Assembly (NCBI RefSeq): GCF_007005445.1
Contig: NZ_CP041387.1
Span: 434,001 to 498,000 of the forward strand
DNA from: Rhodopseudomonas palustris
GTDB lineage: Bacteria; Pseudomonadota; Alphaproteobacteria; Rhizobiales; Xanthobacteraceae
Direction of reading: 5' to 3'
DNA: 64,000 nucleotides
In this document: positions 18,454-27,230 of the stretch, in pieces
Numbering within the stretch: position 1 is the first letter of the stretch
Layout of the letters: every line of letters begins with the position of its first letter
The notes under the pieces: model-generated
What the model saw: the letters and a program-made list of their open reading frames with translations, nothing else
What the model was told of the DNA's origin: nothing
The model's database searches: none
Program-made: the position numbers and the translations under genes

Positions 18454-19017
18454 ATGCGCGTGATCGGCGGGCGGCTCAGGGGGCGCAATCTGGTGGCGCC
18501 GTCGTCGCGGGAGATTCGGCCGACGGCGGACCGCTTGCGCGAGTCGGTGTTCAACATCCTGATGCACGCTTACGAGAATCCGATTCTCGATGCGCGCGTG
18601 CTCGACCTGTTCGCCGGCACCGGCGCGCTCGGCATCGAGGCGTCGTCGCGCGGCGCCAAGTTCGTGCTGTTCGTCGACAACGGTGCCGAGGCGCGTGCGC
18701 TGCTGCGCGCCAATGTCGAGGCGCTCGGGCTCGGCGGCGTCAGCAAGGTGTATCGCCGCGACGCCGCCAATCTCGGGCCGGCGCATCCGGTCGAACCGTT
18801 CGGCGTCGCGTTTCTCGATCCGCCGTACCGCAAGCAGCTTGCGGAGGCTTCACTCGCGTCGCTGCGCGACGGCGGCTGGCTGCTGCAGGGCGCGCTGGTG
18901 ATCGTCGAGGAAGCCAAGGAAGCCGGCTTCACGGCTCCTGCCGGCTACACCGAACTCGACCGCCGCGCCTATGACGACACCGAGTTCACCTTCCTGCGGT
19001 TCGGGGCGGGCGAGTAG
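18454..19017 (+). CDS. rsmD: 16S rRNA (guanine(966)-N2)-methyltransferase RsmD
   Basis: Methylates G966 of 16S rRNA in the 30S subunit, using SAM. The 187-residue protein opens MRVIGGRLRGR. The SAM-binding DLFAGTGALGIEA is at about 50-62 and the catalytic DPPY near 114. ATG 18454 is used because the open frame upstream runs through the family C repeat. It sits downstream of rluB, another rRNA modification gene on the same strand, and convergent with prmB. Confidence 0.94.
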   Translation: MRVIGGRLRGRNLVAPSSREIRPTADRLRESVFNILMHAYENPILDARVLDLFAGTGALGIEASSRGAKFVLFVDNGAEARALLRANVEALGLGGVSKVYRRDAANLGPAHPVEPFGVAFLDPPYRKQLAEASLASLRDGGWLLQGALVIVEEAKEAGFTAPAGYTELDRRAYDDTEFTFLRFGAGE

Positions 19018-19030
19018 TCCGTTTTTTCGA

Positions 19031-19146
19031 CGTCATTCCGGGGCGCTCGCGAAGCGAGCGAACCCGGAATCCAGAGATTGTTTCGCACGGCGCAGAACAG
19101 GTCGAGATTCCGGGTTCGCGAACTGCGTTCGCGCCCCGGAATGACG
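19031..19146. repeat. Intergenic inverted-repeat element, family B
   Basis: Opens CGTCATTCCGGGGCGCTCGC and closes with the mirror GCGCCCCGGAATGACG. Inner facing copies of AACCCGGAATC / GATTCCGGGTT lie between them. It separates the convergent rsmD and prmB. Family B recurs at 27660-27710 and 27970-28011. Confidence 0.85.
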
Positions 19147-19160
19147 GTGCGCGTCGGAAG

Positions 19161-20174
19161 CTACAAATCCGCTGCGGCGATCCAGAATACTTCGGCTTCG
19201 GAATCTTCGCTGTCGAGCCACAGCAGCGGGAGCTGCGGGAACTGGTCTTCGATCTGCGGCCGGCAGCGGCCGACTTCGCACAGCAGGCCGCCGTCGGGCA
19301 TGAGATGATCCTTCGCCTCGGCGAGGATGCGGCGGATGATGGTGAGGCCGTCGTCGCCGCCGTCGAACGCCATCGCCGGCTCGGCGCGGCACTCCGCCGG
19401 CAGGCTGGCCATTCCGTCGGCGTCGACGTAAGGCGGGTTGGTGATGATCAGGTCGTAGCGCTCGTCGCCGAGCGGGCCGAACAGGTCGCCGTGATACAGG
19501 CTGACGCGATCGTCGAGCCGGTGCTCGGCGACATTGCGCGTCGCGACCGCGAGCGCATCCTTCGACAGATCGACGGCATCGACCGTCGCGTTCGGGAAGG
19601 CGTAGGCCGCAAGGATCGCAAGGCAGCCCGAGCCGGTGCAAAGGTCGAGCACGCGCTCGACCGCCTCCGGCGTATCGATCAGCGAGGTGTCGCCGCCGTC
19701 GAAATGTGAGTCGAGCAGTTCGCCGATGAAGGAGCGTGGCACGATCACCCGCTCGTCGACGTAGAACGGCACGCCGCGCATGTAGATCTTGTTGACGAGG
19801 TATGCCGCCGGCACCCGTGTGGCGATCCTGCGCTCGATCAGGCCGAGAATCGCGGCGGCTTCGCGCGCGGTGACGCGGGCGGAAGCGAACATCTCGAACT
19901 GATCGGGATGCAGATGCAGCGCTTCTCCGACCAGGAAAACAGCTTCGGCGATCGGATCGGTGGTGCCGTGCGCGAACACCACGCCGGCTTCGGCGAAGCG
20001 GCTGACGGCGTAGCGGACGAAATCGAGCAGTGTGACCAGCTCCCCCGCAGCCACCTTCGGCGGCTTGGGCGCGGTGACCTTGGCCGCGGCGCCGCGCTTG
20101 GCGGGTTTCGCCTTCGCGGCGGCCATCTTAGCAGCTTTCGGCTTGGCGGCCTTCGCCTTTGTTTTCTTCGCCAT
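19161..20174 (-). CDS. prmB: Ribosomal protein L3 glutamine methyltransferase PrmB, with Lys/Ala-rich tail
   Basis: N5-methylates a glutamine of ribosomal protein L3. The 337-residue protein has the SAM motif DLCTGSGCLAILAA near 185 and the catalytic NPPYVDADGM near 253, typical of PrmB rather than PrmC. Residues 1-45 are an unusual run of AK/KPK repeats (AKKTKAKAAKPKAAKMAAAK) resembling histone H1-like tails. ATG 20174 overlaps the moaE stop by one base (TGATG), with AAGGA just upstream. An alternative ATG lies at 20189. Last gene of the uvrC-side operon. Confidence 0.9.
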   Translation of the reverse strand: MAKKTKAKAAKPKAAKMAAAKAKPAKRGAAAKVTAPKPPKVAAGELVTLLDFVRYAVSRFAEAGVVFAHGTTDPIAEAVFLVGEALHLHPDQFEMFASARVTAREAAAILGLIERRIATRVPAAYLVNKIYMRGVPFYVDERVIVPRSFIGELLDSHFDGGDTSLIDTPEAVERVLDLCTGSGCLAILAAYAFPNATVDAVDLSKDALAVATRNVAEHRLDDRVSLYHGDLFGPLGDERYDLIITNPPYVDADGMASLPAECRAEPAMAFDGGDDGLTIIRRILAEAKDHLMPDGGLLCEVGRCRPQIEDQFPQLPLLWLDSEDSEAEVFWIAAADL

Positions 20175-20641
20175 CAATCCTTGCTCCATCGCGCCATCGC
20201 GGCATCGTCGCGGCTGTGCGCCTCGACCCAGCGCGACTCGCCGGAGCGCTCCTCGCGCTTCCAGAACGGCGCGTTGGCCTTGAGATAGTCCATCAGGAAT
20301 TCCGCCGCCGCGAACGCCGCCTGGCGATGCGCCGACGCCGCCAGCACCAGCACGATGTTGTCGCCCGGCACCAGGCGGCCGACGCGGTGAATGATCGTCA
20401 GCGCGGTGATCGGCCAGCGTTCGACCGCCTCATCGGCATGGCGCTGGATCTCCTCCTCGGCCATGCCGGGATAGTGCTCGAGCGTCAGCGCCGTGACGGT
20501 GTCGTCGCCTTCGACGCCCCGGCACAGGCCGGTGAACGACACCACCGCGCCGATGTCGGTGCGGTCCTTCGTCATCGCCGAGGTCTCGGCGGCGAGATCG
20601 AAATCGGCTTCCTGAATACGGATGGTCACCGGAACGGTCAT
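20174..20641 (-). CDS. moaE: Molybdopterin synthase catalytic subunit MoaE
   Basis: Large subunit of molybdopterin synthase, which inserts two sulfurs from MoaD thiocarboxylate into precursor Z. The 155-residue protein has IGAVVSFTGLCRG near 33 and LEHYPGMAEEEI. IIHRVGRLVPGDNIVLVLAAS and the substrate lysines near KANAPFWKRE are present. ATG 20641 is preferred over a GTG at 20674 that would overlap moaD. It lies directly after moaD on the same strand. Confidence 0.95.
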   Translation of the reverse strand: MTVPVTIRIQEADFDLAAETSAMTKDRTDIGAVVSFTGLCRGVEGDDTVTALTLEHYPGMAEEEIQRHADEAVERWPITALTIIHRVGRLVPGDNIVLVLAASAHRQAAFAAAEFLMDYLKANAPFWKREERSGESRWVEAHSRDDAAMARWSKD

Positions 20642-20666
20642 CGGATCATCCCGTGCCCACGCCGGC

Positions 20667-20918
20667 TCAGCCACCGGTCATCGGCGGGAAGAACGCGACC
20701 TCGCGCGCGCCCTGGATCGGCGTTTCGGCGCTGACATGGGCGCGATCGATCGCGGCGCGGATCACGCCCGGTTTGTCGAAAGCCAGCGCGTAGCCGTCGC
20801 CGCGCGCCGCCAGCCAGCCGATCAGCTCGGCGATGGTGGTCACCGCCGGCGGCGGCTCGACGGTCTCTTCGTCAACGCCGATCCGCTCGCGCACCCAGGC
20901 GAAATACTTCACCTTCAT
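20667..20918 (-). CDS. moaD: Molybdopterin synthase sulfur carrier subunit MoaD
   Basis: Ubiquitin-fold sulfur carrier of 83 residues that ends in the required Gly-Gly (MTGG), where adenylation and thiocarboxylation occur. It opens MKVKYFAWVRERIGVDEE, and the late FFPPMTGG motif matches the family. The ATG overlaps the pgsA stop (ATGA) and moaE begins 25 bases past the moaD stop, so pgsA-moaD-moaE-prmB is a tight co-transcribed set. Confidence 0.94.
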   Translation of the reverse strand: MKVKYFAWVRERIGVDEETVEPPPAVTTIAELIGWLAARGDGYALAFDKPGVIRAAIDRAHVSAETPIQGAREVAFFPPMTGG

Positions 20919-21541
20919 GCCTGATCCTCTTCGATCAGATGGTGGATGCCGGCGCGGAAATAGTCGTAACCGGTGTACATCGTCAGCAGCGCCGACAGCC
21001 ACAGCAGCGACACGCCGATCTCGGTCGTGAACGGCAGCACTTCGTTGCCGGCTTCACCGGCGAGCAGGAAGCCGATCGCGATGAGCTGCGCGGTGGTCTT
21101 CCATTTCGCCAGCCGGGTTACCGGCACGCTGACCCGCAGCGCGGCGAGGTATTCGCGCAGCCCCGAGACCAGGATCTCGCGGCACAGGATCACGATCGCG
21201 GCCCACAGCGTCCAGCCGTGGATGATACTGTCGGCCGCCAGCATCAGCAGGCAGGATGCTACCAGCAGCTTGTCGGCGATCGGATCGAGCATCCGGCCGA
21301 ACGCCGATTGCTGATCCCAGATCCTGGCGAAATGGCCGTCGAGAAAGTCGGTGATCGCTGCGGCGATGAACACCGCGAGCGCCACCCAGCGCAGCGCCAG
21401 CGGGCCGCCGAGGATCGACTGCGCGAAAATGCAGCCGACCACCACCGGAATCGCGGCGATCCGCGCATAGGTGAGGATGTTCGGAAGCGTCAGAGACGTC
21501 TTCGTTCCCCGCACCGGCGCTCTGGTCGAGACGTTGTTCAT
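20915..21541 (-). CDS. pgsA: CDP-diacylglycerol-glycerol-3-phosphate phosphatidyltransferase PgsA
   Basis: Makes phosphatidylglycerol phosphate at the inner membrane. The 208-residue, multi-helix protein has the CDP-alcohol phosphotransferase signature DG-x2-AR-x8-G-x3-D-x3-D, seen as DGHFARIWDQQSAFGRMLD then PIAD. It opens LTLPNILTYARIAAIPVVV like other PgsA. I use ATG 21541; another in-frame start at 21553 adds four residues. uvrC lies 137 bases upstream on the same strand, an arrangement common in proteobacteria. Confidence 0.94.
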   Translation of the reverse strand: MNNVSTRAPVRGTKTSLTLPNILTYARIAAIPVVVGCIFAQSILGGPLALRWVALAVFIAAAITDFLDGHFARIWDQQSAFGRMLDPIADKLLVASCLLMLAADSIIHGWTLWAAIVILCREILVSGLREYLAALRVSVPVTRLAKWKTTAQLIAIGFLLAGEAGNEVLPFTTEIGVSLLWLSALLTMYTGYDYFRAGIHHLIEEDQA

Positions 21542-21677
21542 CGAGCTTACCAATACTGCCCGTGACGGAAGGTCAACCTCCGACCCCGGCGTCTCCGTTC
21601 CGTATCAGGAAAAGGTGAAATCCGCATGGGGCGCGGCACGGTTCGATCCCGCCGACTTTGGTCGGAGAAGGCGTGCA

Positions 21678-23777
21678 TCATCCCGGCCGAGCATGGAAGA
21701 ACTCGAAGATTCGCCGCGCGCTTTCGGCGCTGATGCCCGGAACCTTGCCGAGGTCGGCGATCGACGCGCGCTCGATTTCCTTCAGCGTGCCGAAATGCAG
21801 CAGCAGCGCCCGCTTGCGGGTCGGGCCGATGCCTGGGATCTCCTGCAGTCCGGCCTCGCGGATGTCCTTCTTGCGCAGCGTGCGGTGCGAGCCGATCACG
21901 AAGCGATGAGCCTCGTCACGCAGCCGCTGGATGAAATACAGCACCGGGTCGCGCGGCTCGAGCTTGATCGCGTCGCGGTCGGGCAGGAACAGCGTCTCGC
22001 GTCCGGCGTCGCGGTCCGGTCCCTTGGCGACGCCGAGCAGCGTGACCTGGTCGGTCAGGCCGATGCCGGACAGCGCTTCGCGCGCGGCGTTGAGCTGGCC
22101 GCGGCCGCCGTCGATAATGACGAGGTCCGGCCATTGCGGCACCTCGTCGTCTTTGGACTTGTCGGCCGGTTCGGCATCGCCGCCATCGGTCTGCAACGCC
22201 GCCAGCCGTTTGAACCGTCGCTGCAGCACTTCGCGCATCATTGCGTAGTCGTCGCCGGGCGTCAGTCCTTCGGATCTGATGTTGAACTTGCGGTACTGGT
22301 TCTTGATGAAGCCGTCCGGGCCGGCGACGATCATCGCGCCGACCGCATTGGTGCCCTGGATGTGGCTGTTGTCGTAGACCTCGATCCGCTGCGGAGCCTT
22401 CGGCAGGCCGAGCGTGGTGGCGAGGCTGTCCAGCAGCCGGGCCTGGGTCGCGGTATCGGCGAGCTTGCGGCCGAGCGCTTCGCGCGCATTGGTCTGGGCG
22501 TGGGTGACCAGTTCCTTCTTCTCGCCGCGCTTGGGCACCGAGACTTCGACCTTGTGGCCGGCCTTGACGCACAGCGCGTCGGCGAGCAGCTCGGCCTCGT
22601 CGATCTCATGCGACAGCAGGATCAGCTTCGGCGGCGGCTTGTCGTCGTAGAACTGCGCCACGAAGGCGCCGAGCACTTCGGCCGGCGTGAAGGTCTTCTC
22701 GGCGCGCGGGAAGTAGGCGCGGTTGCCCCAGTTCTGCCCGGTGCGGAAGAAGAACACCTCGACGCAGGAATAGCCGCCGTCCTGATGGATCGCGAACACG
22801 TCGGCTTCTTCGACGGTGCGCGGATTGATGCCCTGCTGGGACTGGATCGCCGACAGCGCCGCCAGCCGGTCGCGGTAGAGCGCCGCAGTCTCGAATTCGA
22901 GCTCGCCCGACGCCTTCTCCATCTCGGCGGCGAGCAACTGCTTCACCGCCCGACTGCGGCCCGACAGGAAGTCGGTCGCCTCGCGCACAAGCTCGCTGTA
23001 ACCTGGGAAGTCGACCTCGCCGGTGCACGGCCCGGCGCAGCGGCGGATTTGATAGAGCAGGCAGGGGCGGGTGCGGCTTTCGAAGAACGAATCGGTGCAG
23101 GATCGCACCAGGAACGCACGCTGCAGCGCCGTGATGGTGCGGTTGACCGCGCCGGCCGAGGCGAACGGACCGAAATACCGTCCTGGCCGGCTCTGCGCGC
23201 CGCGATGCTTGAGGATCTGCGGCGCCCAATGGTCGCCGGTGATCAGGATGTAGGGGAACGACTTGTCGTCGCGGAGCTGGACGTTGAAGCGCGGCCGGAG
23301 CTGCTTGATCAGGTTGGCTTCGAGCAGCAGCGCCTCGGTCTCGGTGGTGGTGGAGATCACCTCGACCTCGACGGTGAGCGCGATCATGCGGGCGATTCGC
23401 AGCACCTGCCCCGTGGGGCGGGCGTAGGACGCCAGCCGCTTCTTCACGTTCTTGGCCTTGCCGACGTAAAGCACGTCGCGGCCTTCGTTCAGCATCCGAT
23501 AGACGCCGGGCGAGGTCGGGGCCAGCCGCACCGCGCGCGCGATCGCCGAGCGGCCGACCGCCATCGGCCCGGCGCCGTCCCCCTCGGGCTCGTCCTCGAC
23601 CTCCGGCAGCCGCGCCTCGTCGTCCTCTTCGACCGCCAGCGCAGCGGTGGCGGCGTCGATGTCCTGCGCTCCGACAGCAGGGGACGCCCCCGCGGCAGGC
23701 GCAGCCACGGCGGGAGAGGGGGCGTCGGCGGACGGTGCGGCCGCGGCCGTTCCGGGCTCGGCGGGATCGTGAATCAT
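21678..23777 (-). CDS. uvrC: Excinuclease ABC subunit UvrC
   Basis: Nucleotide excision repair nuclease that cuts on both sides of a UvrB-marked lesion. After an acidic/Ala-rich N-terminal extension of ~80 residues, the GIY-YIG domain ([22 protein letters not shown]) carries the 3' incision site. The UVR motif ([22 protein letters not shown]) binds UvrB. The RNase H-like half has [17 protein letters not shown] and [12 protein letters not shown], and a helix-hairpin-helix ends the protein. At 699 residues it is longer than the usual ~610 because of the N-terminal extension. Confidence 0.96.
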   Translation of the reverse strand: MIHDPAEPGTAAAAPSADAPSPAVAAPAAGASPAVGAQDIDAATAALAVEEDDEARLPEVEDEPEGDGAGPMAVGRSAIARAVRLAPTSPGVYRMLNEGRDVLYVGKAKNVKKRLASYARPTGQVLRIARMIALTVEVEVISTTTETEALLLEANLIKQLRPRFNVQLRDDKSFPYILITGDHWAPQILKHRGAQSRPGRYFGPFASAGAVNRTITALQRAFLVRSCTDSFFESRTRPCLLYQIRRCAGPCTGEVDFPGYSELVREATDFLSGRSRAVKQLLAAEMEKASGELEFETAALYRDRLAALSAIQSQQGINPRTVEEADVFAIHQDGGYSCVEVFFFRTGQNWGNRAYFPRAEKTFTPAEVLGAFVAQFYDDKPPPKLILLSHEIDEAELLADALCVKAGHKVEVSVPKRGEKKELVTHAQTNAREALGRKLADTATQARLLDSLATTLGLPKAPQRIEVYDNSHIQGTNAVGAMIVAGPDGFIKNQYRKFNIRSEGLTPGDDYAMMREVLQRRFKRLAALQTDGGDAEPADKSKDDEVPQWPDLVIIDGGRGQLNAAREALSGIGLTDQVTLLGVAKGPDRDAGRETLFLPDRDAIKLEPRDPVLYFIQRLRDEAHRFVIGSHRTLRKKDIREAGLQEIPGIGPTRKRALLLHFGTLKEIERASIADLGKVPGISAESARRIFEFFHARPG

Positions 23778-24087
23778 GGCGGCCCCAACCTATGCGCTCG
23801 CTTCCGCGGTTGCCAGCGCAGCGCCTCGCCGGAACCAGCCCCGCGCGAAATTCGCCTGTCTTGCCATGGTGTTGCCGCGAAGACCGGGAAGTAAGATTTT
23901 GTTAACAATGCGCGCCGGATCGGTCCGCGGGTTAAGAACCGCTTAACTTAAAACTCTCGATAAATTCGACGGGAAAAGAGAGGAAAGCCGTAACCATTCG
24001 GGACATTTTCCCATCGGCCGCGGGAGGCCGATGACTGGACGCTGATCGCGCCGCCGCTGGCGCGGCCGGGTCGTCGAGGAGAGTAAG
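23778..24087. other. Divergent regulatory region between uvrC and the porin-like gene
   Basis: 310 bases without a gene. It is AT-richer than the surroundings and contains GTTAAC near 23901, a CtrA-type box at 23932-23947, and a GAGGAGAG ribosome binding site just before the ATG at 24088. It probably holds promoters for both uvrC and the outer membrane protein. Confidence 0.6.
23932..23947 (+). promoter_or_regulatory. CtrA-type binding box (TTAA-N7-TTAAC)
   Basis: The sequence TTAAGAACCGCTTAAC matches the alphaproteobacterial CtrA full site TTAA-N7-TTAAC exactly, and sits inside a GTTAAG-N5-CTTAAC inverted repeat. It lies 140 bases before the ATG of the outer membrane protein, a distance consistent with promoter control if a leader is present. 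CtrA regulation is inferred; a chance match cannot be excluded from one site. Confidence 0.6.
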
Positions 24088-24711
24088 ATGCGTAAAGTTA
24101 CACTGGCAGCGGCGGCCATGATCGCCGCGGGGATGTCGACGGCTCAGGCGGCCGACATGGGGTACTACCGGTCGAACGCGCCCTATACGGTCAATCAGCC
24201 GCTCAACGCCTTCAGTTGGGCCGGCCCCTATCTGGGCGGCAATCTCGGTTACGGCTGGGGCAACGTCACCAACAACATCACCAAGCCGTCGGGCTTCTCC
24301 GGCGGCCTGCAGGGCGGCTACAACTGGCAGTCCGGCAACATCGTGTTCGGTCTCGAGGGCGACATTCAGTTCTCGACCGCGGACGACACTTTCGCGCCCT
24401 ACAAATTCTCCAACCCGTGGTTCGGCACCGGCCGCGGCCGGATCGGCTACGCGATGAACGACGTGCTGATCTACGCCACCGGCGGTCTGGCGTTCGGCCA
24501 GCTCAAGGGGCAGAATCTGGCCGTGTCGGAAAGCCATTCCTCGGCCGGCTGGACGGTCGGCGCCGGCGCCGAATTCGCGTTCGCGCCGAAGCTGAGCGCC
24601 AAGGTCGAGTATCTGTATATGAGCCTGTCGACCAACAATTTCTTCATCACCGGCATGCCGAACGGCTACAACGCCGGCATGGTGCGCGCCGGTATCAACT
24701 ATCACTTCTAA
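24088..24711 (+). CDS. Outer membrane beta-barrel protein (Omp25/31-like)
   Basis: An eight-stranded porin-family barrel of 207 residues. The signal peptide MRKVTLAAAAMIAAGMSTAQA is followed by a likely cleavage before AD at 22-23. The mature protein has FSWAGPYLGGNLGYGWG, alternating aromatic strands, and the C-terminal phenylalanine (AGINYHF) recognised by the BAM complex. Members of this family are abundant, structural outer membrane proteins in Rhizobiales. A strong GGAGAG ribosome binding site, a CtrA box upstream and a terminator downstream make it a single-gene unit. Confidence 0.93.
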   Translation: MRKVTLAAAAMIAAGMSTAQAADMGYYRSNAPYTVNQPLNAFSWAGPYLGGNLGYGWGNVTNNITKPSGFSGGLQGGYNWQSGNIVFGLEGDIQFSTADDTFAPYKFSNPWFGTGRGRIGYAMNDVLIYATGGLAFGQLKGQNLAVSESHSSAGWTVGAGAEFAFAPKLSAKVEYLYMSLSTNNFFITGMPNGYNAGMVRAGINYHF

Positions 24712-24756
24712 ACCGCGACCCAACCTTCGCGATCAAGAAACTCGTCGACGACAACT

Positions 24757-24784
24757 CCCGGCCGCCTGCGGCCGGGATTTTCTT
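24757..24784 (+). terminator. Rho-independent terminator after the porin-like gene
   Basis: CCCGGCCGC and GCGGCCGGG form a GC-only stem around a very short loop, followed by ATTTTCTTT. It lies 45 bases past the stop codon. Confidence 0.85.
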
Positions 24785-24964
24785 TGATGACGAAGCGGGT
24801 CTGGCTGTTTCCCGAGGGTGCTGAGTTTCAGGCGCAAACAAACTCATCTCGGGCAATGCTGCCCGCTCTTCCGCGCCGCCAGCCGCGCGCGTCGTTCGCG
24901 TGGATGTCCGCGCCGAGCCGAAGCGACCGCGCCGCGCGGCCGCTATCAGCGTCGGCCTGCGGTG

Positions 24965-25177
24965 CTAAGATACGACCAGATTGACCGCCTTGGGGCCCTT
25001 GCCCTTCTTGTCGGGCTCCACTTCGAACGAAATACGCTGTCCCTCGGTCAGGTCCTTCAAGCCGGCGCGTTCGACTGCGGTAATGTGCACGAACACGTCG
25101 CGACCGCCGTCATCGGGTTTGATGAAACCGTAGCCGCGTTCGCCGTTGAAGAACTTCACCGTTCCCGTCATTGCCAT
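24965..25177 (-). CDS. cspA: Cold-shock domain protein (CspA family)
   Basis: A single OB-fold RNA/DNA chaperone of 70 residues. Both RNA-binding motifs are present: RNP1 (RGYGFIK) and RNP2 (DVFVHI). The opening TGTVKFFNGE is typical. ATG 25177 has GGGAGGAG 8 bases upstream, so longer frames reaching 25198 are rejected. There are 273 bases between it and rlmJ, room for a long structured leader as in other csp genes, although no conserved element is visible. Confidence 0.93.
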   Translation of the reverse strand: MAMTGTVKFFNGERGYGFIKPDDGGRDVFVHITAVERAGLKDLTEGQRISFEVEPDKKGKGPKAVNLVVS

Positions 25178-25450
25178 TCCGGAAACTCCTCCCAGCATGC
25201 TTTCCGTCGCGCGCCAGCGCCACGGTGCGACCTGGCATTTCGCTGCCGGATAGCTTGGCCGAGAGCGGGACCTGCTACTGACTGCGGGTCCAATCGAAAT
25301 ACGCTGTGAGGCCTTGTCACTCCGCCGCCCCCATTTGCGGAAGCGGAACGTAAAGCCAGTCCAATGTCGCGAGCATAATACGGATTTGCGCGAATTGCCT
25401 ACTATCGAGTTGCGACTTTTCGCGCCGTGTCGCGGTCAGGGACTGAGTAG

Positions 25451-26308
25451 TCAGGACTTCGGGAATTCGAGACGGTAACGTCCGACCCCGCCGAGGCCGA
25501 GCGGGCGCTCCAACTCGGGGAGAACAGTTCTCAGCTCATCGCCCAGCGTCCATGGCAGGTTGACGATCAGCAGCCCGGTCGAGGTCAGCGCTCCGTCAGG
25601 CTGCTGCGGTGCGACGCTGAACTCCAGCCGCAGGCACTTGCCCTCGCCGCCGGCCGCGGCCGTGCCGGCCACCGCGGCCGCCAGGGTGTCTGTGGCACGG
25701 CGGTTCTTGACCGGATACCACATCAGATACACTCCGGTCGGCCACTTGGCGTAGGCGGCGGCGAACTTGGCGGCGAGCTGCTCGAACTCATCCTTGCGTT
25801 CGAACGGCGGGTCGATCAGCACCAGCCCGCGGCGTTCCTTCGGCGGCACGAAGGCGGTGAGCGCGGTCCAGCCGTCGAGATCGACCACCCGGCCCTGCGG
25901 ATCGTGGCGCAGCGCGCCGATCAATTGCTTGCGCGCCGCCGGCGCCAGCTCGCAGGCCACCAGGCTGTCCTGTGGGCGGAGCAGGGCGCGGGCGATCAGC
26001 GGCGAGCCCGGATAGGCGGTCAGGTCGCGCTGCGGATTGAACGCCCGGACGATGTCGAGATACGGCGCGATCAGCGGGTAGGCATCGTCCGAGAACCGGG
26101 CCTGTATCACCCGGGCGATGCCGGTCGCCCACTCGCCGCCGCGGCGGGCCTCGTCGCTGGTCAGGTCGTACAGACCGGCGCCGGCATGGGTGTCGATCAC
26201 CCGGAAGGCGGCCGGCTTGTCGTGCAGATAGGTCAGGATCCGGACCAGCACGAGATGTTTGATGACGTCGGCAAAATTGCCGGCGTGGAAGGCGTGGCGA
26301 TAATTCAT
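25451..26308 (-). CDS. rlmJ: 23S rRNA (adenine(2030)-N6)-methyltransferase RlmJ
   Basis: SAM-dependent methylase of A2030 in 23S rRNA. The 285-residue protein opens MNYRHAFHAGNFADVIKHLVL, the family hallmark. It has DTHAGAGLYDL near 39 for SAM binding and the catalytic IDPPFE near 165. The PVK and LPW motifs follow. It stands alone. Confidence 0.94.
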   Translation of the reverse strand: MNYRHAFHAGNFADVIKHLVLVRILTYLHDKPAAFRVIDTHAGAGLYDLTSDEARRGGEWATGIARVIQARFSDDAYPLIAPYLDIVRAFNPQRDLTAYPGSPLIARALLRPQDSLVACELAPAARKQLIGALRHDPQGRVVDLDGWTALTAFVPPKERRGLVLIDPPFERKDEFEQLAAKFAAAYAKWPTGVYLMWYPVKNRRATDTLAAAVAGTAAAGGEGKCLRLEFSVAPQQPDGALTSTGLLIVNLPWTLGDELRTVLPELERPLGLGGVGRYRLEFPKS

Positions 26309-26743
26309 GTCCCGATCCCTAAAGCACTTCCGGGCCTGATCAAATCAGAACCGGAGCGGCTGCTTTGTCCTGATGCGTTTTTCTTCATGCGAGCCGGTGT
26401 CCGCGCCGCTCGGACACGCTTCCGCACGGCCCCGCCCGCGCCGCGGCGGCCCGGCTTGCGGTGCGGCGATCACGGCCGGCGGGAACGCCGGGTTTTCCCC
26501 CAGTAGGAATACCGGGACCGGCCCCGGTTCCAAATCTGGCTGCTTTTCAAGTACTTTGATGGAGCTGCGGAATCTGGCCGGAACCGGGTGGCGGTGCCGA
26601 TTAACGCGCTGTTTAACCCCGGGTGCTAGTTCTTGGCTTGGCGAAAGACCTGCGGTTGTACGCGCGGACTTTCAGGAGAACCTGCATTAGCCGGCCGAAA
26701 GGATGGCCTCGGAGCCACCCTGCGGCGCCTTGGGGAGTTGAAG
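26309..26743. other. 435-base gene-free region upstream of cheY
   Basis: Holds the degenerate repeat at its left end, a GC-rich central part and, at 26601-26617, TTAA-N8-TTAAC. That is a near match to a CtrA site with one base too many in the spacer. No convincing gene is present; short open frames here have poor codon character. Confidence 0.5.
26329..26425. repeat. Degenerate alphaproteobacterial intergenic repeat
   Basis: The order AAAGCACTTCCGGG ... AATCAGAACCGG ... GCGTTTTTCTTCATGCGAGC ... CGGTGTCC resembles a widespread Rhizobiales repeat that contains GCGTTTTCTTCACGCGAACCGG. It is diverged and only one copy is in the window. The match is from memory. Confidence 0.45.
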
Positions 26744-27139
26744 ATGGCGGTTGATTTGTCGATGTCGGTTCTGGTGGTGGACGATTACAGCACCATGATC
26801 CGGATCATTCGTAATCTTCTCAAGCAGCTCGGTTTCGAGAATATCGACGACGCCAGCGACGGTTCGGCTGCGCTCGCCAAGATGCGCACCAAGAAGTACG
26901 GCCTGGTGATCTCGGACTGGAACATGGAGCCGATGACCGGCTACGACCTCTTGAAGGAAGTCCGCGCCGACCCCAACCTGTCGCAGACCCCGTTCATCAT
27001 GATCACGGCGGAATCCAAGACCGAGAACGTGATCGCGGCCAAGAAGGCCGGCGTCAACAACTACATCGTCAAGCCGTTCAACGCGGCGACGCTGAAGACC
27101 AAGATCGAGGCGGTCTTCCCGGATCACGTCGCGGCTTGA
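26744..27139 (+). CDS. cheY: Stand-alone CheY-like response regulator
   Basis: A 131-residue receiver domain with no output domain. Acidic pocket DD in VVDDYSTM, the phospho-acceptor Asp in VISDWNMEPM, Thr in MITAES and Lys in YIVKPF are all present. This matches CheY of the flagellar motor switch. No other chemotaxis gene is nearby, so its kinase must be elsewhere. ATG 26744 has GGGGAGTTGAAG upstream. A strong terminator follows, making it monocistronic. Confidence 0.92.
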   Translation: MAVDLSMSVLVVDDYSTMIRIIRNLLKQLGFENIDDASDGSAALAKMRTKKYGLVISDWNMEPMTGYDLLKEVRADPNLSQTPFIMITAESKTENVIAAKKAGVNNYIVKPFNAATLKTKIEAVFPDHVAA

Positions 27140-27173
27140 CCGCCGGCCTTCCGATCATCCGCAGATTTGGCGA

Positions 27174-27204
27174 CGCGCTCCCGATCGGGGGCGCGTTTGT
27201 CTTT
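27174..27204 (+). terminator. Rho-independent terminator after cheY
   Basis: A nine-pair stem (CGCGCTCCC against GGGGGCGCG, with one G-T pair) around loop GATC, followed by TTTGTCTTTT. It lies 34 bases past the cheY stop and separates it from the convergent thioesterase gene. Confidence 0.85.
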
Positions 27205-27230
27205 TATGGGGCACCGGAAAGGACGTGGGC

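Noticed and set aside
21471..23894. An 807-codon open frame antisense to uvrC and pgsA
   Set aside because: Shadow of two conserved genes; no recognisable motif.
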